Shown here: in pieces, positions 1-15,100 of the stretch
Layout: each line of letters opens with the position of its first letter
How positions within the stretch are numbered: position 1 is the stretch's first letter
From: Vanilla planifolia
Taxonomy: Eukaryota; Streptophyta; Magnoliopsida; Asparagales; Orchidaceae
DNA length: 64,000 bases
Reading direction: 5' to 3'
NCBI GenBank assembly: GCA_023846275.1
Contig: JAIUJO010000084.1
Location: 1,225,487-1,289,486, forward strand
The notes under the pieces: model-generated
What the model was told of the DNA's origin: nothing
The model's input: only the letters and a program-made list of their open reading frames with translations
Database searches by the model: none
Position numbers and translations under genes: made by a program

Positions 1-1190
1 GAGAAATTACCAATGTAAAAAAACATAAATAATTAAAAAATTATTATTACCATATCAAATAAATATATATATTAAAGGTAAAATGGTATAAGATGAAATA
101 AAAAAATATATCAAATCAAAGTGATGTGAATGTCACACTAGAAGACATTTAGAGTTATATAGTAATATATATTAATTAAAGAAAAAATTTGAAAAAATAA
201 GATAAATTATATGAAAAATTTAAATTCAATAAATTGAGAAGATCAAGCATAACATAATAGTCATAATAGTTTCATATTAAAATGACTTATAAAATACACC
301 AAAACTATAATAAAGAAAAAAATTAAAAATATAAAAGTAAATTTTTAATTAGATAGAGCTCCCTAAGATGAGTCAAATGTCATTCGTTTCTTCTCAACTA
401 TAGCACTTTTGGAATTAATATGAATAACAAAAGTAAATAAGCATTAGTAAAAATAATTATTGATTTAATATTATGCAAATTTAAGTTAAAGCTAAGATAA
501 GATAAATTGAAGTGACAAATCAAAGGAAAAAATTTGATGAATGTAGGTGAATTAGAGAAAAAGGATGCATTCCAAGATGATAAGAAGTTCAAATGTGATT
601 TCCTTGATCAACAAATAATGAATGAAAAAAATACTTAGAGAAGCAAGTGAAAATACTAAAAAGATAACATTTTTAAAAATATAAAAAAGTAATACTTAGT
701 TAGATTGAGCTAATTTAGATAAGGCAATAATGTTTTCTTTTGATTGGAACTTGTTTGAATTACTATGAATTATGAAATTCAATAAACATAAAAAATAATT
801 AATTTTTTATTTTAATGTTAAGTAAATATTTATTGAAGTTGAAATTAGATAAATTGAAATATATGTATTATAAGCACAATAGAGTCATGTGACGTACTTA
901 TACGGGGTGATTTAAAATAACAAGGTAACATAGCCAAATCAAAATGAAATTTTTTAAAAAAAAGATAAATTACACATGAAATTTGTATTCTCATATTCTA
1001 TGGTGATCAAGTGTAACATCTTTTATTTTAAAATTAGAATCAAATGGAAATTGCTCATATAGTGCTTAAAAACCCAACAAAATGAAATATTTAAAAATTT
1101 AAAAGTGATTATTGAAATTGATAGTGCTAGTTGAGATGAGTCTAATGATGCTTTTTTGATCTCTCTTAGAATGCAATAAGGAAAGTCATG
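1..1190 (+). repeat. Diverged ~420-bp satellite, block A (forward)
   Basis: This is the first block of a degenerate tandem satellite. A landmark resembling gatgagtccaatgatgtt recurs near 370, 710 and 1125, so monomers are about 350-420 bp. Each monomer also carries landmarks resembling aagtaaatatatattaaag, agtgatgtaaaggtcacat and ttccaagatactaaggaga in a fixed order. Copies differ at many positions, so the array is old and not homogenised. Block A ends near 1185-1192, where the text changes to the reverse complement of the same unit. Short open frames here, such as the minus-strand one at 398-592, show no protein signature and are chance frames. The repeat itself is clear; the edges are read by eye. 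Confidence 0.8.
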
Positions 1191-4100
1191 CTCACTGTCT
1201 TTAGTATATTAGAATGTAACTTTTCCATATAATTAAAATTTTTTTCTTCAAATTTTTTTATTTTGTTTGGTTCTATTAATATTAACTTTAAATATCCTCT
1301 CGTGTGGCCTTTACATAACATTTATTTTGTTATGTTATAATAGCATTATTTCTCTCATTTGTTCTTTAATATAAATTTATTTAACATTAATATGATAATT
1401 TGTTATTACTTATGCATGTTTACTTTTGTAATTTGTAGTAATTCTAATCTATGTCTGGTTGGGGCCAAACTGATATCACTGAAAAAGTTTTGATGACCAG
1501 TACCTAACTAAGTATTTATTTTTGAATTATTAAATCTTTAATTTTCAAGGATTTTGGTACCTTATATGACATACTTTGAATGACACCTTATTTTGTGATT
1601 AACAATGTTACAATCAAATTCCTTAGTATCAAGAAATGCAATATTCCCATATAATTTATCCCATTTATTCAACATTTTTACTTTGATGTTGTTATTTTGC
1701 AATGCAACAACAAATCGCCTCTCGTGTAATCCATAAATGCATTACTTTAGTTTTGTTTATAATGCAATACTTCAGTTTATCCCATTTTAGCTTCAACATA
1801 TATTTACAAAATGTTAAAGAAATTAATTATTATTTAAGCTTCTTTACTTTGGTCATTTGTAATAACTCCCAAACAGTTATGATTTATTTGAAACATACAT
1901 ATTTGGACTCAATACAACTAGCTTTATCTAACTACAAATTATTTTTATATTTTAAATTATTTTGCTTTATGAGCTTTCGACATGATTTAAAAACATTTTT
2001 ATTCATACGTATTTAACTTTGAAGGATATAACACTTGTTCTTCTTAATATCTAAGAATACAAGTTTTCTTTACAATTTATTTCATATTTCAAATTTTTCA
2101 TTTAAATTGGTTATATCATTATGTAACTCAAAATCTATTTTCATGTTTAAATAGTATCACTTTAATTTTATAATAATACATTGCATCAATTTGTATCTTT
2201 TCAACTTTAATATGTAAAAATTATTTTTTTGCTTATGTACTTTGGAAATTAACAATAATTCCGAACAAGCTCCAATCAAGATGAAGAAAACTTCGTTGGT
2301 CTCAATTCCAGAAGCTCTATCTAACTAATATTAGCTCTTTTATTGATTTAACATATTTTATGAGATATTTTGATTTATCTTTCATTTGATAATTAAGCAT
2401 GTTACATTTGATCTTTTTATTTTTTTGGAATGCACCCTTCACATAACCATTTTCTAATTTATTCAAATTTTTCAATTTATTTAACTATGTTTATATGTGT
2501 CTATATATCCCATCTTATTTGACATTTTCATCGCCATCCATTGAAATTTTTTTTATTATAATTTTTAATATTTTATTTTCCTTGGATTCAACATGTGTTA
2601 CAATAATTTCAATTTTTTGCTTGTTATGATGATTGATGATGTTACACTCAACCTCCTTGATATCTAAATGTAACTTACATTTTGCATTACAAGTTATCTC
2701 TTTGTTTCAACCTTTTTTGTTTTCATTTGGATATTTTACTCTGTAAATTTAATTCTTCTTTCATGTGACCGCTACATCATTTTGATTTCGATATATTAAA
2801 TTTCTTTAAATTACTTTTTTTCAACGTAATATTATAATAATAATTAGTTATTATTTATTCTTAATTAATTTTGTAAATTATAATAACTTAAAATTTGTCT
2901 GATTGAGATGGCACAAATGTCGTTAGGCTCATCATCACAGGTTCTATCTAATAAATTATTCGCTTTTATATTTTGAAACACTTCTTTCTACGATCTTGAA
3001 TATTTTGCATGACATTTTCATTCTTATGTTATTTGTATCTTCAAATTTGATACACTTAATCTACTTTGCAACTTCAAATGTAGCTTTCTCAAATAATTTA
3101 TCAAACCTTTTAAAATTTTTTGTATGATTTAGGCACATTACTATAATACTCTAGCTCTCCTCCCTTTTGACATTTATGTCGCTATAAGTTGGTTATATCA
3201 TACTTCTACAATTTGTCTCATTTTATTTTTAATAAATGTTAAAATATTAATTTATTATTATTTATGTTTTATTTCTTTCACAATTCAAAAAAATTCTAAA
3301 TGATGTCAAATCAACATGAAACAAATATTATTGGAGTCATCTTGATATACTTTATCCAATTAAATATTCATTTTTATATTTTTTTAGTATATTTTACTTT
3401 TTAATTTTTTCATCTTTTATGAGATTATTTGATTCATACTAGAATAAAGAATTAAGGATGTGATCCTCAACATATTTTATAACTTGGAATGTAGCTTTCT
3501 TATACATTTTAACTCATTTCTTCACGTTTTTCACTTTAACTTCTTTAAATGACAATATAGATAAAAATCTCTTCTACTTTGATAATTACATCATCTTTAT
3601 TTTGTCATACTACATGACTTCATTTATTTCATTTCGAATTTAATATATAATTACTTTAATTAAGAAATTATTTTTTATTATTTACGATTATTTACATTAG
3701 TAAGTCATGGTAATTCCAAATGATATCCGAATGAAGAAACTACACCAGATTTATCTCAACAAGCTCTAATATTTCAAATACACATTTTTTATATTTTTTT
3801 AAAATTTTTCTTTTGTGATGGTTTAGATAAAATTTTTACATATTTTGATTCATGATTCATTTGATGATTGAAGATGCTAAACTTAATTTATCTTATTATA
3901 CTATTAAACCTTTCTTTTCTTATTAAGTGAATTTTGCATCACTTGATTTTGTTATATTATATAATTTCAATTTATAATGTTTTAGCTTTAATATACGATT
4001 AAATAACCTGAAAAGAATATTTTTTTATTATTTATGCCTATTTACATACAATTTGTAGTATTACAAATTGAGATGAAATTAACTTGATTGTACTCATCTT

Positions 4101-7100
4101 GATTGGATCTATCAAATTAACTATTCTTTTTTATTTTTCAAAATATTTAATTTTTTTTTGTGTTGACTCATTTTATAAGGAAGTTTTGGTCATAGTTTGC
4201 TTTATAATTGACAACGTTACAGTCAATCTCCTTTCATATGATCGTTATGTTTCTTTCACTTATTACCATTACATTACTTCAATTTGTCTCATTTTAACTT
4301 TAGTATATATTTGCTAAATTTGAAAAAAAAAAATTTATTATTCTTAATACTAACCTTAGTGATTAGTAGTATGACAAACAAGGCACAATCAAGATGAAAC
4401 AAATATCATTGGGCTTATCTCAATGAGCTCTATATAATTAAGAATTCATTTTAATTTTTTAAAAAATTTTATTTACTAATTGATTACAACTTGATTACGA
4501 GACTTTTTATTTATTTTGTAATTAACTATTCAGTGTATGACTAACGATTTTCATAATATCTTGGAATACATGTTTTCCTTTCAAATTATTATATTTTTTA
4601 AAATAATTAATTTTGATTTGGTCATATTAGTATATCATTCCAAATCTTCTCTCATGCAACCTTTACATTACTTTGATTTTGTAGCATTAAATTGCTTCAA
4701 CTAAGCTTATTTTAAACTTTAGTATAAAAAGTCTTCTTATTAAAGTAATAAGTTATTACTATATTAACAACTTTACTTTAATAATTTATGGTAATTCAAA
4801 ATGTGCTCTAATATAGACAAAACAAATATAATTGGACTCTCTTAATGACCCTATCCAATGCAATATTAACTTGTATATTTTAAGCATTTTATTTTCTTGT
4901 TCGTTTGTTCTATGAGAAATTTCAAACTTTGCGAGAATCATTGATCAAAGATATTACACTCGATCTCCATAGTATCATAGAATTAACATTTCTCATAAAA
5001 TATCTCATTGCTTCAAAGATTTTCCACTAATTTGGTTAAATTACTAGGAAGGTGTAATGCCCCTTCTATGACCTAAAAATCTTTGATTTGGTTATGTTCC
5101 ATTATTTTAATTTATGTTTTTTTGCCTTTAATAAAAATTTTCTTGAAATTAAAAGAATAATTTTTTTATTCTTTACTCTTTTTTAATTTTTCAATTTTTA
5201 CTAATTCCCATTGAAGTTTGTTCAGAACAAAGCAAACGTCATTGGACTTGCCTCAACAAGTTCTATCAGATTCAATAAACAATTATACGTATTTTTTTAA
5301 TATATTTTAATCTTTTTTGTTTTAGCAAACTTTATAAGACAATTTGGTCAAAACCTGATTTGTTAATCAATAAAGTATCTAAGACTGTGCTCAGTATCAT
5401 GGAGTGTAGCTTTATCATACATTTTTTTTCATTTGAACAAAAGTTATATTTTAATTTAATATTATTACTACATCTAAATTTCCTTTCATTTATCCTTTAC
5501 TTGGTTATACAACATTGCTTCATTTCATCTCTATTCAACTTTGAAATATAACTACTTAATAGAAAAAAAATCATTTTTTATTGTTCTTTAATTTAGCAAT
5601 TCATAGTCATTAGAAACAAAGTGTGATAGAGACAACAAATATAATTCAACAAATCTCAATGAATTCTATCCAACTAAATATTTTTTTTTGTAATTATAAA
5701 ATTATTTGATAGGGTTTTGAATAATTTTTTAGGACATTTTTTTATTTGATAGGTTTTTGAATAATTTTTAAGACATTTTTATTCATAAGTAAGTTAAAGA
5801 TCATGGATATTGCAACCAATCTTAATATCCTGGAATTTAGCTTTTCTATAAAATTTTTCTCTTTTATTCAAAATGTTTTGCTTTGATTTTGTTTTAATAT
5901 CATTTAACTAAAAAACTTTGATGTGATCTTTATATTGTTTTTATTTGGTAATGTTATATTACTTCAATTTACCCTATCAAAACTTTCATATTTATTTTTT
6001 ATTATTAAATAATAATTTATAATTATTTATAAATATTTACTTTGGTTACTTTTAAAAAATTAAACTGAGGTCCAATTAAGGTTAGACTATCTTCATTAGA
6101 GTTATCTTTATGAGCTCTATCTAAGGACATACTCACTTTTATATCTTTAAAAATTTAATTTATTTTTAAGGTTTTTGCATGGTTTGCTGACATTTTGTTT
6201 CATGCTTAATTTAATGACCATGAATATTACACTTCATCTCCTCTATACTTACAACGCAACTTTCCCATAAAACTTTTTTCATTTCTTCAAATTTTTTAAT
6301 TTAATTTGGTTATAATACAGTGTAACATTGAGTCTCTACTCACATGACATTTACCTTAGTTCGATTCGATTATTTTTCTTTGATTCAATTTATCTTATCA
6401 TTGTTTTGTTATATATTTGCTTAATATTACATTAGTAATTAATTTTCATTTATGCTTATTAATTTTTGTAATTCATAGTAATTTTGTTTAAGGCCCAATG
6501 GAGACAAAAAAAATTTTAATGAACTTATCTTATGGAGCTCTTTTAAATTAAATTTTTATTTCTATATTTTTAAATATTTTATTTTTTTAGATTTTGCATG
6601 CTTTAGAACACATTAGATTTCTGCCAGAAATGATAGCCAAAGATGTTACACTCAATATTTTTAGTATCTTGGAATGAAACTTTCTTATAAATGTTACCTA
6701 ATTTCTCAAAATCTTTTACTTTGGTTTTGTTGTTCTACACTATAACTTTAAATCCCCTTTCATGTGACATTTATATTATTTTGATTTGGTTATATTTGAC
6801 TACTTCAATTTATTTCATTTTAGCTTGATTATATATTTAGTTATTATTAAAATAACTATTTTTTTATTTGTGCTTACTAACTATCATAGTTAATATTAAT
6901 TCCAAATGATGTCACATTGATACGAAGAAACATCATTAGAGTCATCTTGGTGAACCTTATCTGATAAAGTATTCACTTCTATTATTTTGAAATGCCTCGT
7001 TTTCTAGTGTTTTGTCTGGCTATAAAAGATATTTGATTTGTACTAGATTCAATGAAGAAGGATCTTGTGCTCAATCTTCTTTATAACTTTTAGTACAAAA

Positions 7101-8885
7101 TTTCTCAAAAATTTAACAAATTTTTAATACTTTTTTCTTCGTTTTCATTATATTACTATGTAACACTAAGTTTACTCCTATGTGACTTCTATATTACTTT
7201 TATTAGGTTGTAATCTATTTCTTTAATTTATCTAATTTAAGGTTTAGTATATAGTTATGTAAAATTCAATAATAATTTATTATTACTCATGTTTATTTAT
7301 TTTATTTATTTAGAGTAATTTCGAAAGATTTTTGAAAGAGACAAAACATACATCATTCAACTTGCCTCCAATAGCTCTATCCAAAAAAAATATACTTTTT
7401 CTACGATTTTAGTTATTTCATATTCTATTGTTTTGTTAAACAATATGAGATATTTTAATTTGTATATTATTTGATGATTAAGAACGAGAGACACTCAATC
7501 TCCTCAATACTTGAATACATGATTCCTATATAACTTATCTCACTTCTTCAAAGGTTTCTCTTTGATTTGGCTCGATCGTTATCATGCTCTAATTCTTTTA
7601 TATTGTGACTTTTGTGTTGTTCTTAATTGGGTTATATTACACTCCTTCAATTTATCTTATCTCAATTTTAATATACATATTTACTTAATATTTTAAAAGA
7701 ATTTAATTACTATTTATGCTTATTTGTTTTGGAAATTTGCAAAAATTCCAAACAAGATATAATTAAGAAGAAATAAACATCATTGCATTCATCCTTATTA
7801 TCATAATATAATAAAATATTCGTTGCAATATTTTAAAAATATTGCAAATTTTATGACTTTGTCATAGATTGTGAGATATTTTGATATGCAAATAATTTGT
7901 AAATTAGGCATCTTACACTCTAGCACCATTATATCTTTGAAATATGATATTTTCTTATAGTTTATATCATTTTATTAAATATTTTACTTTGCTAAGTTAT
8001 TTTACAATTGTACTATAAATCTAATATTGTATGTCAATTACATCGCTTTAAGTTTTTTTATATAACATTACTTCAATGCCATACATCTCGAGTTTAAAAT
8101 ATATTTTCTTAATATTAAAATGATAATTTTTATATTATTTTTTTATTTACTTCTCAAAATTCATAGTACTTTTAATCTAGGTTTGATTGAGATGAAACAA
8201 TGTCATTGCATTAGCCTCAATAATATGTGTCCAATTAAAGATTCATTTGAATATTTTTAGATATTTTATTTACGATTGTTTCGGCATACTTTATGACACA
8301 TTATGATATGTACCATATTTAATGGATGAGGATGTTACACAAAAGCTCTTTAGTATGTTGCAATGAGTCTTTCTCATATAATTGTTCTCATTATTTTTCA
8401 AATTTTTTGTTGCCTTTGGTTATATCACAACGTTTGTCTAAATCTCTTTGCTTAAGGAATTTACATTCCTTTCTTTTCGATATATTTTGATTCTTCAAGT
8501 TATCATTTTTCGTCTTTAATATATATTTACTCCTTATTAAAAATAATTATTTTCTATTATTTTTTAAAATTTAATTTTCTAATTCATAGTAATTCTAAAT
8601 AAGATTCGCTTGAGATTAAATAAATGATGTTGCACTTATCCTAATGAGGTTTATCAAATATCCTAATGAGGTTTTTCTAATATTGAGACAATTTTTGAGA
8701 TAAGTTGATTCATACATGGTTTGGTAATCATTGATGTCATACTCAAACTCTTAAATATCTTGAAATATGACCTTCCTCTACAACTTATCTCATTTTTCAA
8801 TTTTTTAACTTTGGTTTGGTTTTATTACATAACTTTTAATTATGTCATTTTAGATTTGTTATATATTTCTTTAATAATTAAAAAT
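1190..8885 (-). repeat. Diverged ~420-bp satellite, block B (inverted)
   Basis: The same satellite runs here in reverse-complement orientation for about 7.7 kb. A landmark resembling tcaatgagctctatccaac recurs near 1504, 1926, 2313, 2940, 3350, 3762, 4106, 4425, 4846, 5258, 5664, 6110, 6535, 6950, 7370, 7795, 8220 and 8645. Most intervals are 405-446 bp; a few are shorter, and one long gap (2313 to 2940) probably hides a damaged unit. Within each monomer a segment like ttgatttggttatattac occurs twice about 60 bp apart, for example near 5032 and 5095. The small open frames at 1702-2016, 4084-4317 and 5360-5551 have no recognisable domain and follow satellite text. Confidence 0.85.
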
Positions 8886-11800
8886 TAATTCCTAAAGTTT
8901 ACCAAAATGTTAGAAAACATAATATTTAAAATTATAAAGAAGGATAATTAATTTAATTGAACTTGTTAAGATGAATCTGATGATGTTTGTTTTTATTTGA
9001 TTGGATGTTATTTGGAATTATTTAGTATTATTAAAATAAATATGAAAAATAAAAATAAAATTATAATTTTAATGTCAAGTAAATATACATTAAAGATGAA
9101 GTGAGATAAATTGATGTAATAATATAGTTAAATGAAAGGTATGTATTGGTCACATGAGATGTTATTTAGCGTTGCATAAAGTTAACCAAATATAAGCAAA
9201 ATATTTGAAGAAATGAGATAAATTATACCAGAAATATTCTTCCAAAATAAAAAGGGGATCAACAATAACATCTTTTTTTATCAAATAAAGTACAATCCAA
9301 ATAACTCATAAAGTATGCAAAACTTTTAAAAACATAAAATTATAAATCATAAAAATTAATATTTAAATGGATAAAGTTTATTTATTCAAGCCCAATAAGA
9401 TCTATTAGTAGATGATAAAGCCTCATTTGTAACTACTAGAAATTTCCAAAGTAGGCACAAATATTAATAAATTATTATTTTTATATTAAGCAAACATATA
9501 TTAAAGCTAAAATAAAATAACTGTATCTATTGTAATAAAATAAAATAAAAGCTATATAAAGGTCACACGACTAGAGAATAAGAGTTATGTAATTATATTA
9601 CAAAATCATCACAAAATGCATGCAAAGAAAAGACAAATTGTATGAGAACATGACCTTCCAAGATACTAAGAAGAACAAGTCTAACATCAGTGATCATCAA
9701 TTTTGGTACAAATAAAAATAATTTACAAAGCATCTAAATATCCTAGGGATAAAATATTGAAAATTATAAAAAGTGAAATTTTACTAGATATATCTCGTTA
9801 AGATAAGTTGAATGACCATTTTTTTCATCTCGGTGAGATCTTGTACGAATTTAAGGTAAATTGCCTAAGGAAATAAACATAAATAATGAAATTGTTATTT
9901 TCATATTAAAATATATATATTAAAGCTAAATTGAGTAAAGTTGAAGTAATGTAATAGAACCATATGAAAGCAATGCAATGGCCATGAGAAATGAGATTTA
10001 GAGTTACATAAGAATATAAAGAAATCTATGGCAAACATTTAATGAAATTATATAAATTATACAAGAAAGTTGCCTTCCAATATGCCACGGAGATTAAGTG
10101 TAACACTTGATTTTGTTAAATATCGTATGAATCAATATATTTTTGAAAAGCATGAAAATGTAGAGATGAATATTTAATTAGATAAATCTCGTGAAGACAT
10201 TTGCAATGATATTTATTTCATTTTGAACACAATATTTTGAATTACTTCAAATCATCGAAATAAATAAACATAAATTGAAATAGATTTTATTTTTACACTA
10301 ATTAAATATAGAGTAAAGATTAAATAAGATAAATTAAAGCAATGTATTATAAAAAAACAATGAAAATGTCACATGAGAGAAGATTTTTAGATAAATATTT
10401 GTAAAACAATATAAAAAAATATTTCGATAAATTAATTAAATTCAATATGAACGTTACATTAAAAATATATTAAGGGGAATGAGTGCAGAATCCTTGATCA
10501 TAAAATAAAGTACATTTTTAAAAATCAAAAAAATTATTATTTAATTTGATTGAGGTTGTTGAGGTGATTTCAAAAGTGTTTACTTCATCTCAAATAGTTC
10601 TTGTTTGGAATTATTAAGAAATATGATAATAAATTAAAATAAAAATTATGTTATTATTTTACTTTTAAGCAAATATATATATTTAAATTCAAATAAGATA
10701 TTTAAAAAACAATGTAATATAACTAAATAATAATGATACAAAGATGACACAAGGGTTAATTTAGAGTTCCATAGTTGAATAAAAATTTTGAAGTGAAATC
10801 TTTGAAAGAAAGACAAATTGTGCAAGAAAATTGGATTGTCATATAGAATTAGCTAAAACACTTAGAAATAAAACATTTAAAGTTGAAAATGAATATATAA
10901 TTTAGTGGAGCTTGTCAATTTGAGTCTAACAACTTTTTTTGTCCAGATTAGACCTCATTCTGAATTATAGTGAATTATCAAATTAAATAAGGAAAAAAAT
11001 AAAATAATTATTTAATATTAAGTAAATATATACTAAAGCTAAAATGACATAAAATTACATAATATAATTTGATGAATTCAAATCGATCTAAGGATCCCAT
11101 GATAGGAGATTTAGAGTTACAAAGTAATATTAAAAAATCTTCAGAACCATTCTAAGAAATCACATATATTATATAGTAAAAATACATTGTAAGTTAACAA
11201 GGAGATTAAGTACACCATCCTTGATTCTCAAATCTAGTATGAATAAAACTACCTCATAAATTAAGCATAACCACTAGAAATAAAATGTTTTAAAAAATAT
11301 TTAACTAGATAAACCTCATTAACATTACTCCAATGAGCTTTATTTCATCTCAATCAAACTTAGTTTTTAATTACTATAAATTATCAAAGTAAAAAGCATT
11401 AACAACAATAAATTATTATTTGTCTATGAAGAAAATATATATTAATGTTAAAATAAAAAAATTAAAATAATGTAATATTATGAAATCAAAGTGACGTAAA
11501 AGTCACTATAAAGAAAATTTATAGTTTCATAGTAATTTAGCAATATCGAAGCAAAACGTTTGAAATAATGAGATATATTAATTTGGAAATTTAGATTCCA
11601 AGACATTATGATATCAAGTTTAACATTCTCAACTTTAAATAAATTATGAATAAAATTAACTTGTAAAACTTGGGAAAATCTTAGAAAAAATATTTAAAAA
11701 ATATAAATATGAATATTTAGTTGCATAAAGCTTATCAAGGTGAATTCAATGAAGTTTATTTCATCTCAATCAATCCTTTTCTAGGATTACAAAAAATTAC

Positions 11801-12096
11801 CAAAGTAAATAAACATTAAAAATAATAATTTTTTTGCATATAAGTTAAATATATATTTAAGGTAAAATAAAAAAAAATTTGAAAAAAAGTATCATCAATT
11901 AAAAGCAATGTAAATTTCAAACAAGAGGAGATTGAATAAAAAAAAATAATAACCAACTTATAATTAAAAACCATAAAGAATTATCATATATTATCCATAA
12001 ATGTTGCATTTGAGGATAGTAATAAGATCAAGTGTAGTATCCTCAACCATCAAATAATGAATGAAACTACGTCTCATAAAGAATGCAAAAGCATGG

Positions 12097-12186
<90 letters not shown>

Positions 12187-15100
12187 TAACTTGATACAGC
12201 TCATTAGAAGGTGTACAACAATGTTTCATTCTATATCGATTGGGCGTTTTTGGGAGTAAATATGAACTTCAAATGCGATTATAACAAATTATGATAAATA
12301 ATTATTTTAATATTAATTAAATATATACTAAAATATAAATTAAAAAAATAACAAAATATAATACAAGCATATCAAAGTGATGTAGAGGTTAGATTTAAAG
12401 TTATAAGTAACATTTCCAAATCAAAAACAAATTTGAAAAATTAAATATGTTGTTTAGAAAAATTGCATTCCAATATGCAAGGAGAATTAAAATACCATCC
12501 ACAATTACTAAATAAGAAACAAATCTCAATGCCTCATAAAATATGAAAATCTTTTCAAATAATATATGTAAAATATATAAAATTAAATACTTAATTCGCA
12601 GGAGCTCTTTGATTTACTATAAATTTGTACTATAAATAAGATATGAAGATATCAAAATATTTTAAAATCAAGTATATAAATTTTAAAGTTAAAATAATAT
12701 AAAATTAATGTAATATCATGACATGAATGTGACATAGAGGTCACACGACATGAGATATACAATTACATAAAAGTCTAACCAAATCAAAGAAAAACTATTG
12801 AAGAGTTGTGACAAATTATGCACGAAAGTTGTGTTTTAAGATACATAAGAGATCGAGTGCTATATTCATATATGTCAAATGAGGTATAAATTTAAATGTC
12901 TCATAAAGCATAAAAAAATCATGTAAACAAAAAATATTAAATATCTAATCTGGAATATACTATTAGGTAGAGTTTATTAGGTGGAGTCCAAAAACAATTG
13001 TTTCATTTTGATCAGACCTGGTTTGGAATCTTATCAATTACCAAAGTAAATAAGAATAAATAGCAATAGATTATTATTATAATGTCAAGTAAATATATAT
13101 TAAAGTTGTAATGATATAGTTTTAAATATTATAACATAACCAAGTCAATGAAACATAAATGTCATAGAAGAGGGTATTTAAAGATTCATAATAATTTAGC
13201 TCAGTAAAAATGAGAAATTTAAAAAATAAAATATATTATGTTGGAAAGTTCCATTCCAAGATATTAGAGAGATCAATTGTACCATGCTCGATTCTCAATT
13301 CACATATAAGTAGAAAGGCCTACGAAAGCATTCAAAAATAATAGAGAAAAATAATTGAAAAACAAAAATGACATTTTAATTGGATAACGCTTGTTATGAC
13401 TAGTCAAATGAATTTGTTCAATCTCAAAATAAATAAACATAATATTGAGATGTTATTATTTTAATACTCAGTCAATATATATTAATGCTAAAAAATTTAA
13501 GCTATTTAATGTAACAAAATAGAAGCAATATGAAGTTCACATGAGAAAAGTATTGCTGTTATATAAAAATATGACAAAATCAAACTAAAGAATTTTAAGA
13601 AATCATACGAATTGTATAGGAAAGTTGCACTTGAAGGTATTAAGGAGATTATGTGACATCATCAATTGTTAAATCATGTATGAATTGAAATATCATGTAA
13701 ACCATGAGAAATTACTAGAAAATAAAAAAATTAAAAAATATTAAAATGAATATATAATTGGGTGAGGTTCTTCAAAACCTGTCCAAAAATATTTATTTCA
13801 TGTCAATTTGACGATTTTTAGGATAACATTGAATTATGAAAGTAAATAAGCATAAATAACAAGGATTCATTACTTTAATATTAAGTAAATATATATTAAA
13901 AAAATGAGGAAAAATGAACTATTACATTATAAAGAAACTAGTGTGATATTAAAGTGACATGAAATTAGATTTAGAGTTATAGAATTATATGAACAAATGA
14001 AAGTTAATAATTTTTCAAAATAAGATAAATTTTGTGGGACATTTGAATTTTATGGTAATAAGGAGATTGAGTGTGGCATTGTAAAGATAACATCAGGTAT
14101 GAATAGAATGTCTCACAAAACGTGCAAGAATACTAGAAAATAATATATTTTTAAATATAAAAATGAATACTTAGTTGTTTAAAGCACATCAAGCTGAGTC
14201 CAGTGATGTTTATTTCAACTCCATCAAGCATTGTTTGAAATTCTTATGAATTAAAAAGAAACCATAATTAATAAAAGTCATTTCTTTTCAACTTTAGGTA
14301 AATATGAATTAAAGCTAAAAATATCATAAATTAAAATAATATGACATAAATAAATTAAAGTAATGCAATGTTTACAGAAGAGGAGATTTTGAGTTAAATA
14401 TTGGTGAAGCCAACCCAAAGTAAAAGAATTGAAGATGTGGTAAATTGTGAGGTAAAAATGCATTCCAAGACATTTATAAAATAGAGAGTAGCATCACTAA
14501 TCATTAACTTTGTCCCAAAAAGAAATGGCTGAAGAGCCATGAAAAAAAAAAGAAAATAAAATAGCTCCCATTTTTAAAATAGATATATCATTTGGTAAAG
14601 TTGGTCCAGTTACATCCAACATCAATTGTTTCATCTCAATCAGTCATTACTTATAATCAGTATGAATTACTAAACAAAAAAATAAAAAACTAATAATATA
14701 TTATTATTTTAATTAGAATGTAAATATATATTAATTTTGAAATGTAACAAGTTGAAGCAATGTAATAATACAAAATAAAAGTTCTATAGACATCACTTAA
14801 GAAGTGACTTTGAGCTTCATATTACTATGAAAAAATAAAAGTGAAAATCTAAAGAAAATGATATTACTTATGGAAGAAAATTAACTTCCAAGATACTAAG
14901 GTAATCAAGTTTAACAAGCACGTTCATCAACTCAAGTACTAATCAGATATCTCCTAAGTCAAGCCAAAGAAATGAAAATTAAATATTTAAAAAATATAAC
15001 AATTAATATTTTAAACATAAAGCTTATTGGGATAAGTCCAATGATGTTACTTTCATCTAGATTGGACTTAGTTTTACATTACTCCAAATCATACAAATAA

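Noticed and set aside
1702..5551. Plus-strand frames of 63-104 codons in the satellite
   Set aside because: They follow repeat text, are rich in Phe/Leu/Ile/Tyr as expected from AT-rich DNA, and corresponding frames are not kept in other monomers.
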